A stretch of DNA of 64,000 bases from NCBI GenBank assembly GCA_964030475.1, contig CAXIPT010000001.1, forward strand, positions 9,148,086 through 9,212,085, read 5' to 3'. The notes under the pieces are model-generated. The model worked only from the letters and a program-made list of their open reading frames with translations. It had not been told where the DNA came from and did not search any database. A program made the translations under genes and the position numbers. Each line of letters opens with the position of its first letter. Within the stretch, counting starts at the first letter, position 1. Below, one piece after another: positions 33,350-44,142 of the stretch. This DNA comes from Tethya wilhelma. Its lineage: Eukaryota; Porifera; Demospongiae; Tethyida; Tethyidae.

Positions 33350-34205
33350 CCTACACTATTTATTTTTTTGAAATTTTTACTACTTGTTTAATATTTAGCT
33401 AGCACTAGATTTTACCCAGCATTTTTTTAGGCAGAATAGCATTCAATGTGTTGAAAACTAGTACTCTCTACTGATGCCAAAATTAATACTTAGCGATTAT
33501 AAATTAAGCATTTTCGTAGCCGGAGACAGCAAATTAGCAGTTAAGGCAAGTAAACTTTGACCCTCACTAATATTCATAACCAATTAGCATATTCATGGTA
33601 ACCATGCATTATGAATATCTTTTACCACTATATGCTATAAAGTAAACATCGTAGTATAGGCTCTCTATTGATAGAATACAGTCACTGCTTCACTGAATAA
33701 ATCAAATCATAATAATTTGACAATAAATAAATTATTAAACTACATAATGTTTCAAGCTATCTGCCTTAACTGTCCTAAGAATCCCATGTAATGTACATTG
33801 TACTATTATTCAGAATTGGAAGCAGTTTTGTTGTAGCTCATGAACAGCTCCAAATTATTACATAATTATGTTGTTTATTGAATTGAAAGCATGCATCTAT
33901 TATTCTACATCTCAAAAACAACAGCTGTTTGATAAAGGGTCTACTATAAGGTTATTTTGGCTATCATACTGGCAAGTCTTGGTTTCTGTATTGGCGATTG
34001 TCCCCTTCTAGTGTTAACCTTAGCAGAGATGCTATAATATAATATTATTGCTTTTGCTGCCAGTGCCTAACTGGCAGAAGAACAATTACCATGATAATAA
34101 TAATTTCAAGTGACACTACTCGTTCTCATACAGGTAAGGTGCAATATCCGTGCAACTATATAGATAATGCTTTTCGGGTGCACATGCATGCTTGTCACTG
34201 GTAAT
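33350..34205. other. No recognised gene
   Basis: AT-rich non-coding DNA with no motif that I can support. Confidence 0.35.
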
Positions 34206-34210
34206 AGGCA

Positions 34211-34746
34211 TTAATGTCAGTCGGATATAACACTCAGACAATTGCTTACTACGGCATAATTATAATTGTCTGAGACTGGAGGAAGGCTGGGTCCCCTGGC
34301 TGTGCACCCGCCCAGCAAAATAGTACTGCCCACGTAATTAACCCCATTAATCTAATTGAGCAATTATCAGCAATTTAATTAAGCATGCATAACTTCTCTC
34401 AGATTCCAGGCTCAGTTTTGGGAGCTGTGTGACTTCTTGGAAGGCACTACCTCCAGCTAGGCAGGGGAAACCCAAGCCAGTCATGTCCCATCAGGCTATT
34501 GACCCATGATAGGACAGAGAGGAAGCAAACAAGACAGCAATGACAGCAGGATATAAAATGAGGAGTGGGAGGGTGGGAAGGCAATAAAAAACAAGCTGCC
34601 GCGTTTAGTGGCACAGCATGTGCTCCAAAGCTAGAATTGCGCATGCGTGATCATGCTTATAATTAACCAGCCCACCTGGGACAGCCCCGCCAGGGGCCCC
34701 ACCTTCCTCCATTAACTCTGTTTAAAGATACCTTTAAACTCCATTT
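34211..34746 (-). mobile_element. Inverted solo copy of the Ngaro terminal unit (A-B)
   Basis: This 536-bp segment is the near-exact reverse complement of 40,456-40,993. It starts at ttaatgtcagtcggatataa and ends at aaactccattt, and includes the 120-bp piece between A and B. It stops exactly at the 20-N gap. It may be a separate solo terminal repeat in opposite orientation or a scaffold artefact. Confidence 0.9.
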
Positions 34747-34766
34747 NNNNNNNNNNNNNNNNNNNN
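34747..34766. other. Assembly gap (20 N)
   Basis: Twenty unknown bases, at the end of the inverted Ngaro terminal unit. Confidence 1.
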
Positions 34767-35334
34767 TAAAGTAATGTACTGGTACCTGGCGCTACTAGTT
34801 ACAGCAAAAAATAGGCTTACCAGTTAGTATTTAGCTGCCTAATTTAGTATTCATCCGTCGCTCAAAGTAGACATGGAACAGCAGGACAAAACTTTCAGGT
34901 GGCTTTACATTCTTTAAAGCTTTCTTGACTTAGCGCTATAGTTCAGAAACCATATCCCTCGATATTCGGCTCCGCACTCGAAGCAATCTACAGCTCTTTA
35001 CTTTTAACACAATTATTTATTAGTTAGTATCACGTGCGTACGGAAAAATACGCTCCGCGAATAAATTGCTTCGTGCTTACCTGTTGAGCTCACTGAAGTT
35101 AAACTTAGCGATTAAATATCTGCGCGTGCGCCCTCGTTACATATTCAAAAAAATTTACATAATTGTAGTAAAATTTGTAGAACTTGTAGTAAATTCTGTA
35201 ATAGTTTGAATATTCACTACTTATGCATTTTGAGCAGCATTTTTGCCTTAACATACCTGAGTGTATAAGACTGATTGAATTTCCTTTAATTTTGCCGAAT
35301 GTTTTGTTGAATAGTGAAAAAACTTATTGTTATA
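34767..35334. other. Flanking DNA between the gap and the Ngaro element
   Basis: No gene or repeat recognised in this 570-bp stretch. Confidence 0.4.
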
Positions 35335-35504
35335 AATGGAGTTTAAAGGTATCTTTAAACAGAGTTAATGGAGGAAGGTGGGGCCCCTGGCGGGGCTGTC
35401 CCAGGTGGGCTGGTTAATTATAAGCATGATCACGCATGCGCAATTCTAGCTTTGGAGCACATGCTGCGCCACTAACTGCGGCAGCTTGTTTTTTATTGCC
35501 TTCT
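35335..35504 (+). repeat. Ngaro split direct repeat A1
   Basis: Matches 40,456-40,625 almost base for base (for example actaactgcgg against actaaacgcgg). The similarity ends at gccttc. It is the presumed 5' end and promoter region of the element. Confidence 0.85.
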
Positions 35505-35558
35505 CGTGCTGTTTCGAGTGTGCCCTACCTTTCCCGCTAGTGAAAAGCTGTTTAGAAG

Positions 35559-37084
35559 ATGTCTGACGGAGATGACCCCGGAGATGTGGCAGAAACATTC
35601 ACGCCAACCCAGCAAGAATGGATTGCCAACCTGGTCGCTACCAAGATCTCTGAAGCCGCTGCCACGAACTCCACGGCAACACCACCATCGCTATCTCAGG
35701 CTCCATCGTCTCTCCCAAGCCCCATTGTCCCCCCCGGCAGTACAGGTGAGCTAAGCATGGAAGCGAAAAGTAATCTTACTAATTATGGCTAGTAGCATCC
35801 TGGGTGTGCGTAATATTAATAGTTGCGGTTAAGGTCAGGCCTTCCCTGACAAGGGGCGCACGTGGCCTAGCAGCAAGGGTGTTGGAGCCTGCAGAATCCA
35901 ACACTCAGGCCAAGGCTCCTGTAAGCTGCCATGCAGGGGATAATGGCCTACCCTGCATGAGCTCGCAAGCCAAGAGCTTTGTAGCAACTAAGGACAAGCC
36001 TATCAATCTGTGCAGCATACAGGAAACATGGAATAACAGCATAGGAGCTCAGCCCAGTTGATAGCTGCAGGCAAGCATGCCCATACGCAGTGTTAGCTTG
36101 CAAGTGCATAGGGTATTTGCAGCACAAGCTGCCGTGCTGTGAGTTACTGCCGTCGCTCAAACTTTCACGAGACAACGACAAATGCACACTGTCCGTTAAT
36201 TTTGTTTTTCCTTCCTCCTCAAACCAGCGTCACTGACACCACTGCCTCCCACCTCGCTCTTAGCGAGCTTGCCAATATTTGCCGCAACCTCCACCAGTAG
36301 CAGCAGCACTCTTCCGCTGTTGAGTACACTCCCCTCTCTCAACCCGGTGGCACCTACACTACCCACCCCCCCAAACCTGCAATCCTGGTCGCTCCCTCCT
36401 AAGTTGATTAAAAAGATTTTGGATCTTGAATTTGTGGACATGGCCGAACTCTTGCCAGATGGCTGGCTCTTGCAAGAGCAAGACAACAAGTGTTGCCACC
36501 ATAGGAAGGCTCCCAGGCGCGGCCCAGTGACTGATATACTTACCTGGGTAGAATGTTTCTCAGCAATGGTGGCGGTCCTGGCCACAAAGTACCCGGACAA
36601 GACTCCGCAACTGATGTCGTACCAGCGAACAATCGTACGGGCCCACAAATCGTACACTGAAGATCGCTGGGTGACTTATGACACCTGTTATCGTAGGAAA
36701 GCAGCGTTAACGAAGTCCCTGAACTGGGGGCAGGTGGATTTCAATCTATACAACGAAACGTTCACTGGCAGAGCCCGCCGGATTGAGCGATGCAAGCACT
36801 GCTCCAGCGAGCACCACTTGTCAGATGAGTGTGTATATGCTCCTGAGGTCAGTAGTCAGAAAGCTGCGCCATTGCCATTAACAACCACAACGACAGCTGG
36901 GCCATCAAAGGAGCTCTGCAAGCTATTCAACGCTCGGGATGGGAACAAATGCCGCTACCACCCATGTCGGTATACCCACCACTGCAGCTTTTGTGGTGGG
37001 TTTCACCCAAAGTCAGCCTGCAGCAGGGATCGACCTCACGAGCAGAAAGTCAGGAGGCTATCTTCTCCGTTGCCGAGGAAATGA
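35559..37084 (+). CDS. Ngaro ORF1 (gag-like, zinc knuckles), spliced
   Basis: Exon 1 is 35,559-35,745, starting at ATG (MSDGDDPGDVAETFTPTQQE) and ending in a Ser/Pro-rich stretch at donor ACAG-gtgagc. Exon 2 is 36,228-37,084, after acceptor aaaccag. The phase matches across the 482-bp intron, and exon 2 has no ATG of its own near its start, so splicing explains the ORF. Exon 2 is Ser/Pro-rich, then has PPKLIKKILDLEFVDMAELL and LPDGWLLQEQ. It ends with two Cys/His clusters: CKHCSSEHHLSDEC (a perfect CX2CX4HX4C zinc knuckle) and CSFCGGFHPKSAC (CX2CX3HX4C), after which comes a basic tail. It is likely the RNA-binding structural protein of the element. Confidence 0.75.
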
Positions 37085-37462
37085 GCTTGTTCCTACTTCA
37101 GGGCTCTCGAATTAACTTTAAACTGCTATATTGTATCCAAGCTGTTACTATAGTTACTCACCAGCCAATCATGACTCACACGTACCCTCATGTGGGGTAT
37201 TAATTTGATCATCATACCATAGCCCTCATTTTGTCATTTCCACCTCATTTATCGATTGCATTGTATTTCTGGTTGATTTGTACCTTCCGCCCTCTGGGCG
37301 TGATCACTCCACCAATTGGGGGAGTTTAGCACTGCTGCAATTACAGATTGATAATAATAATTTTGTTATGGTGATTATAATTATGTGGGTTGTGGTAGTT
37401 ATGCAGGATCATGATTTTCACCTATAGGTCCCGACGGCCGGTACAGGTATACCCATGACTTG
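37085..37462. other. Spacer between Ngaro ORF1 and the polymerase ORF
   Basis: It contains an acceptor-like ctatag before gtcccgacggc (37,427). From there the polymerase frame is open upstream of its first ATG (GPDGRYRYTHD), so the polymerase could be translated from a further spliced message. Confidence 0.4.
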
Positions 37463-39157
37463 ATGCGCTTAGACAGCCACCACTGCAAGCATTCTCCGGT
37501 GGATCATCGTCTTGGGGAGGCAGCAACCCCGATTAATGTCAAAGTACTTGAGGCTAAACTAAAGCGGCATCCCGATGGCGACTTTGTACATTACGTAGTC
37601 AGCGGCCTGAAGCACGGTTTCCACATTGGAGTGGACGAGTCAGCAGACTTGACCTCCGCAAAAGACAACATGATGTCAGCGAAGAAAAACCCCTCGGTTA
37701 TCCAGGACTATCTCAAGGCGGAAACCGAATCTGGCAATATCTTGGGCCCATTTTTACAAGACAACACTCCAAAAGTTCACGTAAACAGGTTCGGTGCAAT
37801 CCCGAAGAAACATCAGCCTGGCAAATGGAGATTAATCACCGATTTGTCATACCCTCAGGGGTCTAGCATGAATGATGCAATTGACCCAGACTTGTGTTCG
37901 TTATCTTACATCACTGTGGACCAAGTGGCTGAGCAAGCTATCTCCCTTGGCAAAGGAGCTTTGATTGCAAAGATAGACATCAAGTCTGCCTACCGGCTCA
38001 TTCCGGTATGCCCACGGGACCGTCGCTATTTGGGGATGTTATGGGACGACAAACTGTATGTGGATGGGATGTTGCCGTTTGGCCTGAGATCAGCTCCCAA
38101 GTTGTTTAATTCAGTGGCCGATGCACTCGAGTGGTGCTGTTCTGAGGAAGGAATCCGATACATATGCCATTACCTGGACGACTTTGCTGTTCTTGGGCCC
38201 CCGGGTTCCCTAGAGTGCTTAGAAGCTCTTCAACTGCTAAAGCAGTTGTGCGCAGAGCTTAATATTCCTCTAGCAGCAGACAAGCAGGACGGACCGACAA
38301 CGCTGATAGTCTTCCTTGGTATAATCATTGATACAGTGAGACAAGAGTTACGTCTACCAGAGGACAAGTTGAGAAGGCTCCTGGAGGCAATTGATCAATG
38401 GCTCGGCAGAAAGTCATGCACCCGTCAGGAGCTGGAGTCACTGCTTGGCATCATGCAGCACGCATGCAAGGTTATAAGACCAGGCAGAGCCTTCATGAGA
38501 AGAGCCATTGCACTGCTGAGTAAAACCAGGAGCAGTCACCATCACATATGGCTTAATAAGGAATTTAGGTCGGATCTCAGATGGTGGAAAGTTTTCGCCA
38601 CCCACTGGAATGGAGCTTCCTTGGTACTGAACCAGAGCAGTCCTGAAAAGACCTTGACATCTGATGCTTCCGGCCTTTGGGGCTGCGGCGCATGGCATGA
38701 TGACAAATGGTTCCAGCTAGCTTGGAACGATAGCACCTCTAGCTGGCACATTGCTGCAAAAGAGCTCGTCCCTATTGTGATAGCTGCAGCACTTTGGGGG
38801 AGGGGCTGGAGAGGAAGCAGAGTACTAGCCCGATGTGATAACAAGGCTGTCGTTGAGGTGCTGCATAGCCGCTATGCGAAAGATCCATTGTTAACTCAGA
38901 TGCTCAGGTGCCTATTTTTCCTGGAAGCTAAGTTTCAGTTTTCTTTCGCTCCGATGCATATACCGGGGACTCACAATGAACTGGCAGACGACCTGTCCAG
39001 GAATCGCCTGGGGTCGTTCTTAGCCAAGAATCCCAATGCTGCTCAATGTCCTACTAATATCCCTCCTTCTCTTCTGCAGTGGCTGCTTCATCCCAACCTG
39101 GACTGGTCATCCCCCAGTTGGACAGCGCTGTTCAATTCTTTTGTGCTCAGGGAATAG
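37463..39157 (+). CDS. Ngaro reverse transcriptase-RNase H
   Basis: A 564-codon frame from ATG 37,463. Reverse transcriptase: FGAIPKKHQPGKWRLITDLS, then AKIDIKSAYR (first catalytic Asp about residue 172), LPFGLRSAPKLFNSVADALE and YLDD (residues 237-240; catalytic Asp pair). RNase H: LTSDASGLWGCGAW (Asp about 401), WHIAAKELVP (Glu), ARCDNKAVV (Asp) and IPGTHNELADDLSR (last Asp about 509), so all four acidic residues are present. It copies element RNA and removes the template. Its last 79 bases overlap the recombinase frame, which lies in the -1 frame relative to it. No disrupting stop is seen, so it may be intact. Confidence 0.9.
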   Translation: MRLDSHHCKHSPVDHRLGEAATPINVKVLEAKLKRHPDGDFVHYVVSGLKHGFHIGVDESADLTSAKDNMMSAKKNPSVIQDYLKAETESGNILGPFLQDNTPKVHVNRFGAIPKKHQPGKWRLITDLSYPQGSSMNDAIDPDLCSLSYITVDQVAEQAISLGKGALIAKIDIKSAYRLIPVCPRDRRYLGMLWDDKLYVDGMLPFGLRSAPKLFNSVADALEWCCSEEGIRYICHYLDDFAVLGPPGSLECLEALQLLKQLCAELNIPLAADKQDGPTTLIVFLGIIIDTVRQELRLPEDKLRRLLEAIDQWLGRKSCTRQELESLLGIMQHACKVIRPGRAFMRRAIALLSKTRSSHHHIWLNKEFRSDLRWWKVFATHWNGASLVLNQSSPEKTLTSDASGLWGCGAWHDDKWFQLAWNDSTSSWHIAAKELVPIVIAAALWGRGWRGSRVLARCDNKAVVEVLHSRYAKDPLLTQMLRCLFFLEAKFQFSFAPMHIPGTHNELADDLSRNRLGSFLAKNPNAAQCPTNIPPSLLQWLLHPNLDWSSPSWTALFNSFVLRE

Positions 39158-40086
39158 CAGAATCCACAACTAAGACGTACAAGTCAGCCCTGAAGCGGTT
39201 TGCAGAGTTCTGTTCCTCATTCGACATTCTCTCACCTTTTCCGGTATCCGAAAACATCCTGTGCTACTTTGTATCCTATCTGGCTCTTCAGAATTTATCA
39301 TCTCAAACTATCAAAACGTACCTCGCAGGGGTCAGGCACATGCAGGTTATTCTCGGCCTGCCTGAACCGAGACAGTTTTCGTCTTTACCCCGGTTGAAGT
39401 TAGTTCAGTCTGGGATTCAGCGTGTCCATTCACGTAAAGCAGCTCCTTCGTCAAGACTACGATTACCGATTACCCCGGAGATCTTGAGGCGTATGTACAA
39501 GCATCTGCTGGCTGGCCAGATTGATAATGACACAAGGTTGACTTGGGCAGCGGCACTAACATGCTTTTTTGGTTTCTTCCGAGCGGGTGAACTAACAGTT
39601 CCTAATTTGGCATCGTTCGATCCAGCAAAGCACTTAGCATGGGGGGATGTAACTATTGATGACCCGGTAAATCCCCAGATGGTAAAGATTCACCTGAAGG
39701 TATCTAAGACGGACCAGCTGGGTAAAGGTGTTGATGTCTTTATTGGCAAGACAGGGTGCTGCCTCTGCCCTGTAACTGCCCTACTCTCATTCATGGCAGT
39801 GAGAGGTCCTGAGCATGGCCCCTTCTTTCAAGTTCAAAAAGGCCAGCCGCTAACAAAAGCAAAGTTTACCACTAGAATACGCAAGATTCTGTCAGCTATA
39901 GGGTTGCCTCAGGATAATTTTGCGGGACACAGCTTTCGCATAGGGGCAGCCACGGCGGCGGCTTCTGCGGGTATTGAAGACTCAACCATCCGAGTAATGG
40001 GCAGGTGGAACAGTTCGGCCTTCTTGTCTTACATCCGTACACCGAGAGAGCACCTTGCTCAATTCTCTAAGTCGTTGTCTCGTTGA
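39079..40086 (+). CDS. Ngaro tyrosine recombinase (integrase function)
   Basis: A 335-codon frame starting inside the end of the polymerase, with no ATG near its beginning (a GTG, just after an acceptor-like cttctgcag). Translation probably needs -1 frameshifting, re-initiation or splicing. The N-terminal SAM-like core-binding part has STTKTYKSALKRFAEFC. The catalytic part has FFRAGEL (box I Arg, about residue 168), the Lys-bearing LKVSKTD, HSFRIG (His 284, Arg 287), MGRWNSS and SYIR (Tyr 318). The R-H-R-Y set is complete. It would insert a circular DNA copy by site-specific recombination, which fits the lack of target-site duplications in this order of elements. Confidence 0.9.
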   Translation: MAASSQPGLVIPQLDSAVQFFCAQGIAESTTKTYKSALKRFAEFCSSFDILSPFPVSENILCYFVSYLALQNLSSQTIKTYLAGVRHMQVILGLPEPRQFSSLPRLKLVQSGIQRVHSRKAAPSSRLRLPITPEILRRMYKHLLAGQIDNDTRLTWAAALTCFFGFFRAGELTVPNLASFDPAKHLAWGDVTIDDPVNPQMVKIHLKVSKTDQLGKGVDVFIGKTGCCLCPVTALLSFMAVRGPEHGPFFQVQKGQPLTKAKFTTRIRKILSAIGLPQDNFAGHSFRIGAATAAASAGIEDSTIRVMGRWNSSAFLSYIRTPREHLAQFSKSLSR

Positions 40087-40212
40087 TGCTAGTTTAATTC
40101 TGCTTTCTCTGCTTTGTCTATTGCCTGCATTACTTTGATTATTAATGTTCTCTATCATGTTTTAACTAATGTATATAGTTGTTTTGGGGGGAGGGTTACT
40201 GCGTACCCCCCT

Positions 40213-40993
40213 TGGAGGTAGTGCCTTCCAAGAAGTCACACAGCCCCCAAAACTGAGCCTGGAATCTGAGAGAAGTTATGCATGCTTAATTAAATTGCTG
40301 ATAATTGCTCAATTAGATTAATGGGGTTAATTATGTGGGCAGTACTATTTTGCTGGGCGGGTGCACAGCCAGGGGACCCAGCCTTCCTCCAGTCTCAGAA
40401 AATTATAATTATGCCGTAGTAAGCAATTGTCTGAGTGTTATATCCGACTGACATTAAATGGAGTTTAAAGGTATCTTTAAACAGAGTTAATGGAGGAAGG
40501 TGGGGCCCCTGGCGGGGCTGTCCCAGGTGGGCTGGTTAATTATAAGCATGATCACGCATGCGCAATTCTAGCTTTGGAGCACATGCTGCGCCACTAAACG
40601 CGGCAGCTTGTTTTTTATTGCCTTCCCACCCTCCCACTCCTCATTTTGATATCCTGCTGTCATTGCTGTCTTGTTTATTTCCTCTCTGTCCTATCGTGGG
40701 TCAATAGCCTGATGGGACATGACTGGCTTGGGTTTCCCCTGCCTAGCTGGAGGTAGTGCCTTCCAAGAAGTCACACAGCCCCCAAAACTGAGCCTGGAAT
40801 CTGAGAGAAGTTATGCATGCTTAATTAAATTGCTGATAATTGCTCAATTAGATCAATGGGGTTAATTACGTGGGCAGTACTATTTTGCTGGGCGGGTGCA
40901 CAGCCAGGGGACCCAGCCTTCCTCCAGTCTCAGACAATTATAATTATGCCGTAGTAAGCAATTGTCTGAGTGTTATATCCGACTGACATTAAA
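40213..40993 (+). repeat. Ngaro 3' repeats B1-A2-B2
   Basis: B1 40,213-40,455, A2 40,456-40,747, B2 40,748-40,993. B1 and B2 differ by a handful of bases, which points to recent synthesis. Confidence 0.85.
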
Positions 40994-40999
40994 TATTGT

Positions 41000-41870
41000 A
41001 TAATCATAGCTATATTTGCTAGCTATGTTTAATAGTAGTTGCACTTTGTACCCACTGATGTCATTAAATTATAGTGCTGAGCTATTAATTATCTGTGGTA
41101 TGTGTAAAACTAGCTACTATTCTTTTATTTCCTTTTTTTAACACAGAGATTGACCCATCCATGGTGTGGTTGCAAAATGATCCTCCAGCAGCCGAGTTTT
41201 TTTCCCTAATAGTACCAACACTTCATTTCAATTGCCAGATGACATTGGAGCACAGACAACTTCATCAATTGCTATGGGGTCACCATCTGCAGCTGCTACA
41301 GGGACATCCTGGGTCAGTGTAGCTGGGCAAAACTATGGACTGTCAGATAATTCTGACACATACCACCCACTTCCTCTAAGGAGGCATAGTTTTCAGCCCT
41401 CAATCTCTGTGAAAGTAGTGCAGGCATCTATTAACCTATGCTAGTGGGGAAGTGACTACATTATGTTGACCACTGATGGTCTGAAAATATATGACAGTGC
41501 TGGAACCCAAGGTGAGTATCACATTGAAATACATCATTGAACAAATGGTTTACCATATTGCTGGAAATATTGACATATCAACTATTAAATTCGTGCATGC
41601 ATGCACGTAGTAAATATATTAAAATCCCCATCAATATATCCGGCTAGACAGTAAATTTATAGACATCTATGCAGACACCTATTGTACATTATACAATATT
41701 TACTGTATGTGTGCTTGCGTGTTTATATGACATGTAGGGCTCAAATTTTGGAAAGTCGAAAGTAGGAAGTTTGTACGCCATCAAAGAGCTAGGGTGACAT
41801 AAAGGAGAAGAAAAAAACGGAGCCAACATTAGCTCAACATCAGACACCGAAAGCAGTTGAAGTCATTCCA
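41000..41870. other. Non-coding or exon-like remnants
   Basis: After an acceptor-like acacag (41,146) two overlapping frames encode Ser/Thr-rich peptides (AQTTSSIAMGSPSAAATGTS and DTYHPLPLRRHSFQPSISVK) with a break between them. Product unknown; this may be part of a decayed element that continues at 42.6-44.1 kb. Confidence 0.25.
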
Positions 41871-41874
41871 ATTA

Positions 41875-42076
41875 CACTGTTAAAACTGGGGTGTAAACTG
41901 TTGGTACTGGGGTGTAAACTACTTGACTTACACCCCATAGGGGTGTAATTTTTGTGTTGATTGGTGCTAGACATCAAATGTTACCATGACAACGAAGGTT
42001 TACACCCTAAGGTGTATACATACACTTTAAAAACTATACAAAATTGGTGTTTATTTACACCCCAGTTTTAACAGTG
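41875..42076. mobile_element. MITE with CACTGTTAAAACTGGGGTGT terminal repeats
   Basis: A 202-bp element with 23-bp perfect terminal inverted repeats (CACTGTTAAAACTGGGGTGT plus AAA) and TA on both sides. Inside, the ggggtgtaaac/ttacacccc word is repeated four to five times in both orientations. It has no coding content. Confidence 0.9.
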
Positions 42077-42079
42077 TAT

Positions 42080-42985
42080 ATAGGAGGAGCTAGGCGCCTG
42101 TCGAATGACTATCAAATGCAGCAAATCAGGGAAGATGTGCAGAGATATCAAGATAGAGTTAATTGTTAAGGGCTTTCACACTAACAAAGTCAATGAAAAT
42201 TCCACTTGCATTACTATTATAATAATAATTATAATAATTATTAAAATTACAGTCATTAAACAAGCTAGATACAATTATGAGATGAACAAAAATTCTGTGA
42301 AGTGAGTAATCAACCATCAATACCCTCCCCACAGTCACATGATCAGAGTATCATGTCAGGAACAATATAAAAGTATTCTAACCTATAATTTTGGGCAATT
42401 TTTTAATCATCATGCAATGGCCATATTAATTAACAGCATAACCAGAATGCCCTTCTCACAATTATTAAGCTTTAAGATAATGTATACATTGTATTAGAGT
42501 ATAATATAATGCATTCGTGGAGTTAGTTTTTCATTATATTATTTCAATTATTTTTAATGTAGCAACATTGGACTCTTCTTAATTTCTTCACTGAAGCGGG
42601 GGAAATTCCTTCTATAGGATATTCGTCTGCAGTCCTGCATTTTAATGAGGGCAATGTGTATCCAACATCTTCCACTTGCGCCATAGAGATGACCCTACCA
42701 ACCATGTACAACTCTTACCCTGCATTTAAAGATGCCATGAACACAGCCATGTTTTGTCATGGTGGGTTTGGACTAGTTTGAGCAAGATTAGCTTCTTAAA
42801 TTTGTTATCATCATACAATTAATTTCTTGTGATCATCTATATCATTAATGACCACACTGAAAGCATTTAGGCCTCTAAACTGCATCAGTATGTAGTATTA
42901 GATGTAAAGAATAAGAATATGTCATTGGTTTTGTTAACATTGTCTGATCATGTTTGGTCATTATAACCTTGTGTGATGTATAGTC
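42080..42985. other. No recognised gene
   Basis: A segment at about 42,590-42,770 has a weak plus-strand frame (GEIPSIGYSSAVLHFNEGNV) between splice-like sites, but no family. Confidence 0.3.
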
Positions 42986-42987
42986 TC

Positions 42988-43052
42988 ACGTAGCCAGACC
43001 CTTTTCACTCTGCCTATATAGCTCCACGGGAAAGGGGTCTGGTCTATCACAC
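42988..43052. repeat. Short inverted repeat (GTAGCCAGACCC ... GGGTCTGGTC)
   Basis: Left arm gtagccagacccttttc and right arm gaaaggggtctggtct are separated by about 30 bp. A MITE-like relic. Confidence 0.6.
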
Positions 43053-43168
43053 ATACTAAGCCTGTGCAGATGGAATGCAATTATTGCGTAACAAGTTGAC
43101 ATTATTAATGGGCGGGGTGAGTATAAATCGCGAACGCATCAATTTCTGATTTGACCGAGACGCCGAAC

Positions 43169-44142
43169 ATGGCAGCGTCAGCTATTCTTCGACTCCATTG
43201 CCTAGGCTGTGGACAAGATCTGTAACCAAAGATGCGTAAATGTGATCTGACAACTGAAGCTTCTGTCCATGCATGTGGTCCCTGTTTGGAGAGAATTTCT
43301 TACTCTCAAGTTCAAGGCTCAAGTGAATTGGCAACAGATTCTTCAGTCTGAACAGCACTTGTTTGTAGAAGCTGTTTTGCGCTCTACGAGACTTACAAAA
43401 ACTCCAAGGATAAATTGCTATGTAATATTGAATTAGCTGTTTGATGTATCCCAGCCAATGTAGCTTTTGGACTTCAACCTGCAGAAGTCACTCGATCCCA
43501 ATCCATTCCAGTGAGTCGCAAGAGAAGCAGACAAGAAGACAGTTCTGAGGCTAGCTCAGTTAGCATGCCCAAGCGGCCTTGTACCAATTCTACAGGTGTT
43601 ATTGTAAGTTTTAAAGTTTATGACGAGACACATAAATTGTACTTGTAGTCAATGCATACATATATACAGGTGCAGGTTGGATACCAAAAAGGTCCTCGGA
43701 ATTATTCCCTCACACCTTCAAGAAAATCACTTGGAAAAGCAGTAGCCAGAGGATGTCGAGTTTCTATTACTAGTAGATGTCTAGAGCACCCTGAAGTCCG
43801 GAAAATGTAGTAAGGAAACTGGTGAAAGATGTACATGTACAGCGGGAACTGGCTGCATTGTGCAAACCTAACGTTGCATCTGTTCTAAGCAAGAATACGA
43901 ACGAGGATCTGGTGGATTTCAACTGGGAGAAGCTCTATACTGAGGCTAAGGAGCATGTACCAACCCTGTACAAATTACTACTAGGTGCCATGAAGACTAA
44001 GACAAGCAGACCCAACTGTAATGCTGATGTTGGCATGTGCATCACTATGCTGTGTAAGCAGAGATGGTCCAGGATGAATGCTGAACACAAAATCGTATCA
44101 TTGCTGTTGTATGCTGGACATGCTTCAAAACAGGTATACTAG
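43169..44142 (+). pseudogene. DUF6589-like transposon protein, N-terminal part
   Basis: It starts MAASAILRLHCLGCGQDL then stops early (TAA at about 43,223). It continues as SRKRSRQEDSSEASSVSMPK (about 43,510-43,570), an intron with donor gtaagt and acceptor atatacag, then VGYQKGPRNYSLTPSRKSLG and KAVARGCRVSITSRC. The last frame (43,822-44,142) reads VDFNWEKLYTEAKEHVPTLY, NADVGMCITMLCKQRWSRMN and HKIVSLLLYAGHASKQVY. Phrases of the type fsW-l--E-k---PTl--ll and iVSlllyaGHaSkqVy are those I recall from the N-terminus of DUF6589 proteins, an expanded transposon-like family of sponges and corals. Internal stops make it non-functional, and the C-terminal half is missing. Confidence 0.55.

Larger units (their letters stand above)
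35335..40993 (+). mobile_element. Ngaro-type tyrosine-recombinase retrotransposon, nearly complete
   Basis: The order is A1 (35,335 to about 35,504), spliced ORF1, reverse transcriptase-RNase H, tyrosine recombinase, B1 (40,213-40,455), A2 (40,456-40,747) and B2 (40,748-40,993). A1/A2 share aaatggagtttaaaggtatc through gcttgttttttattgccttc; B1/B2 share tggaggtagtgccttccaag through gactgacattaaa. Split direct repeats in A1-genes-B1A2B2 order define the Ngaro and PAT groups of DIRS-order elements. There is no integrase or protease, and I see no methyltransferase domain. A2 carries about 120 bp (40,626-40,747) not present in A1. The long open frames suggest recent activity. Confidence 0.88.

Noticed and set aside
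35804..36061. An 85-codon plus-strand frame between the two ORF1 exons
   Set aside because: It lies wholly in the inferred intron of the Ngaro ORF1 and carries no motif.
38438..38844. Minus-strand frames opposite the RNase H region
   Set aside because: Antisense shadows of the well-supported polymerase frame.
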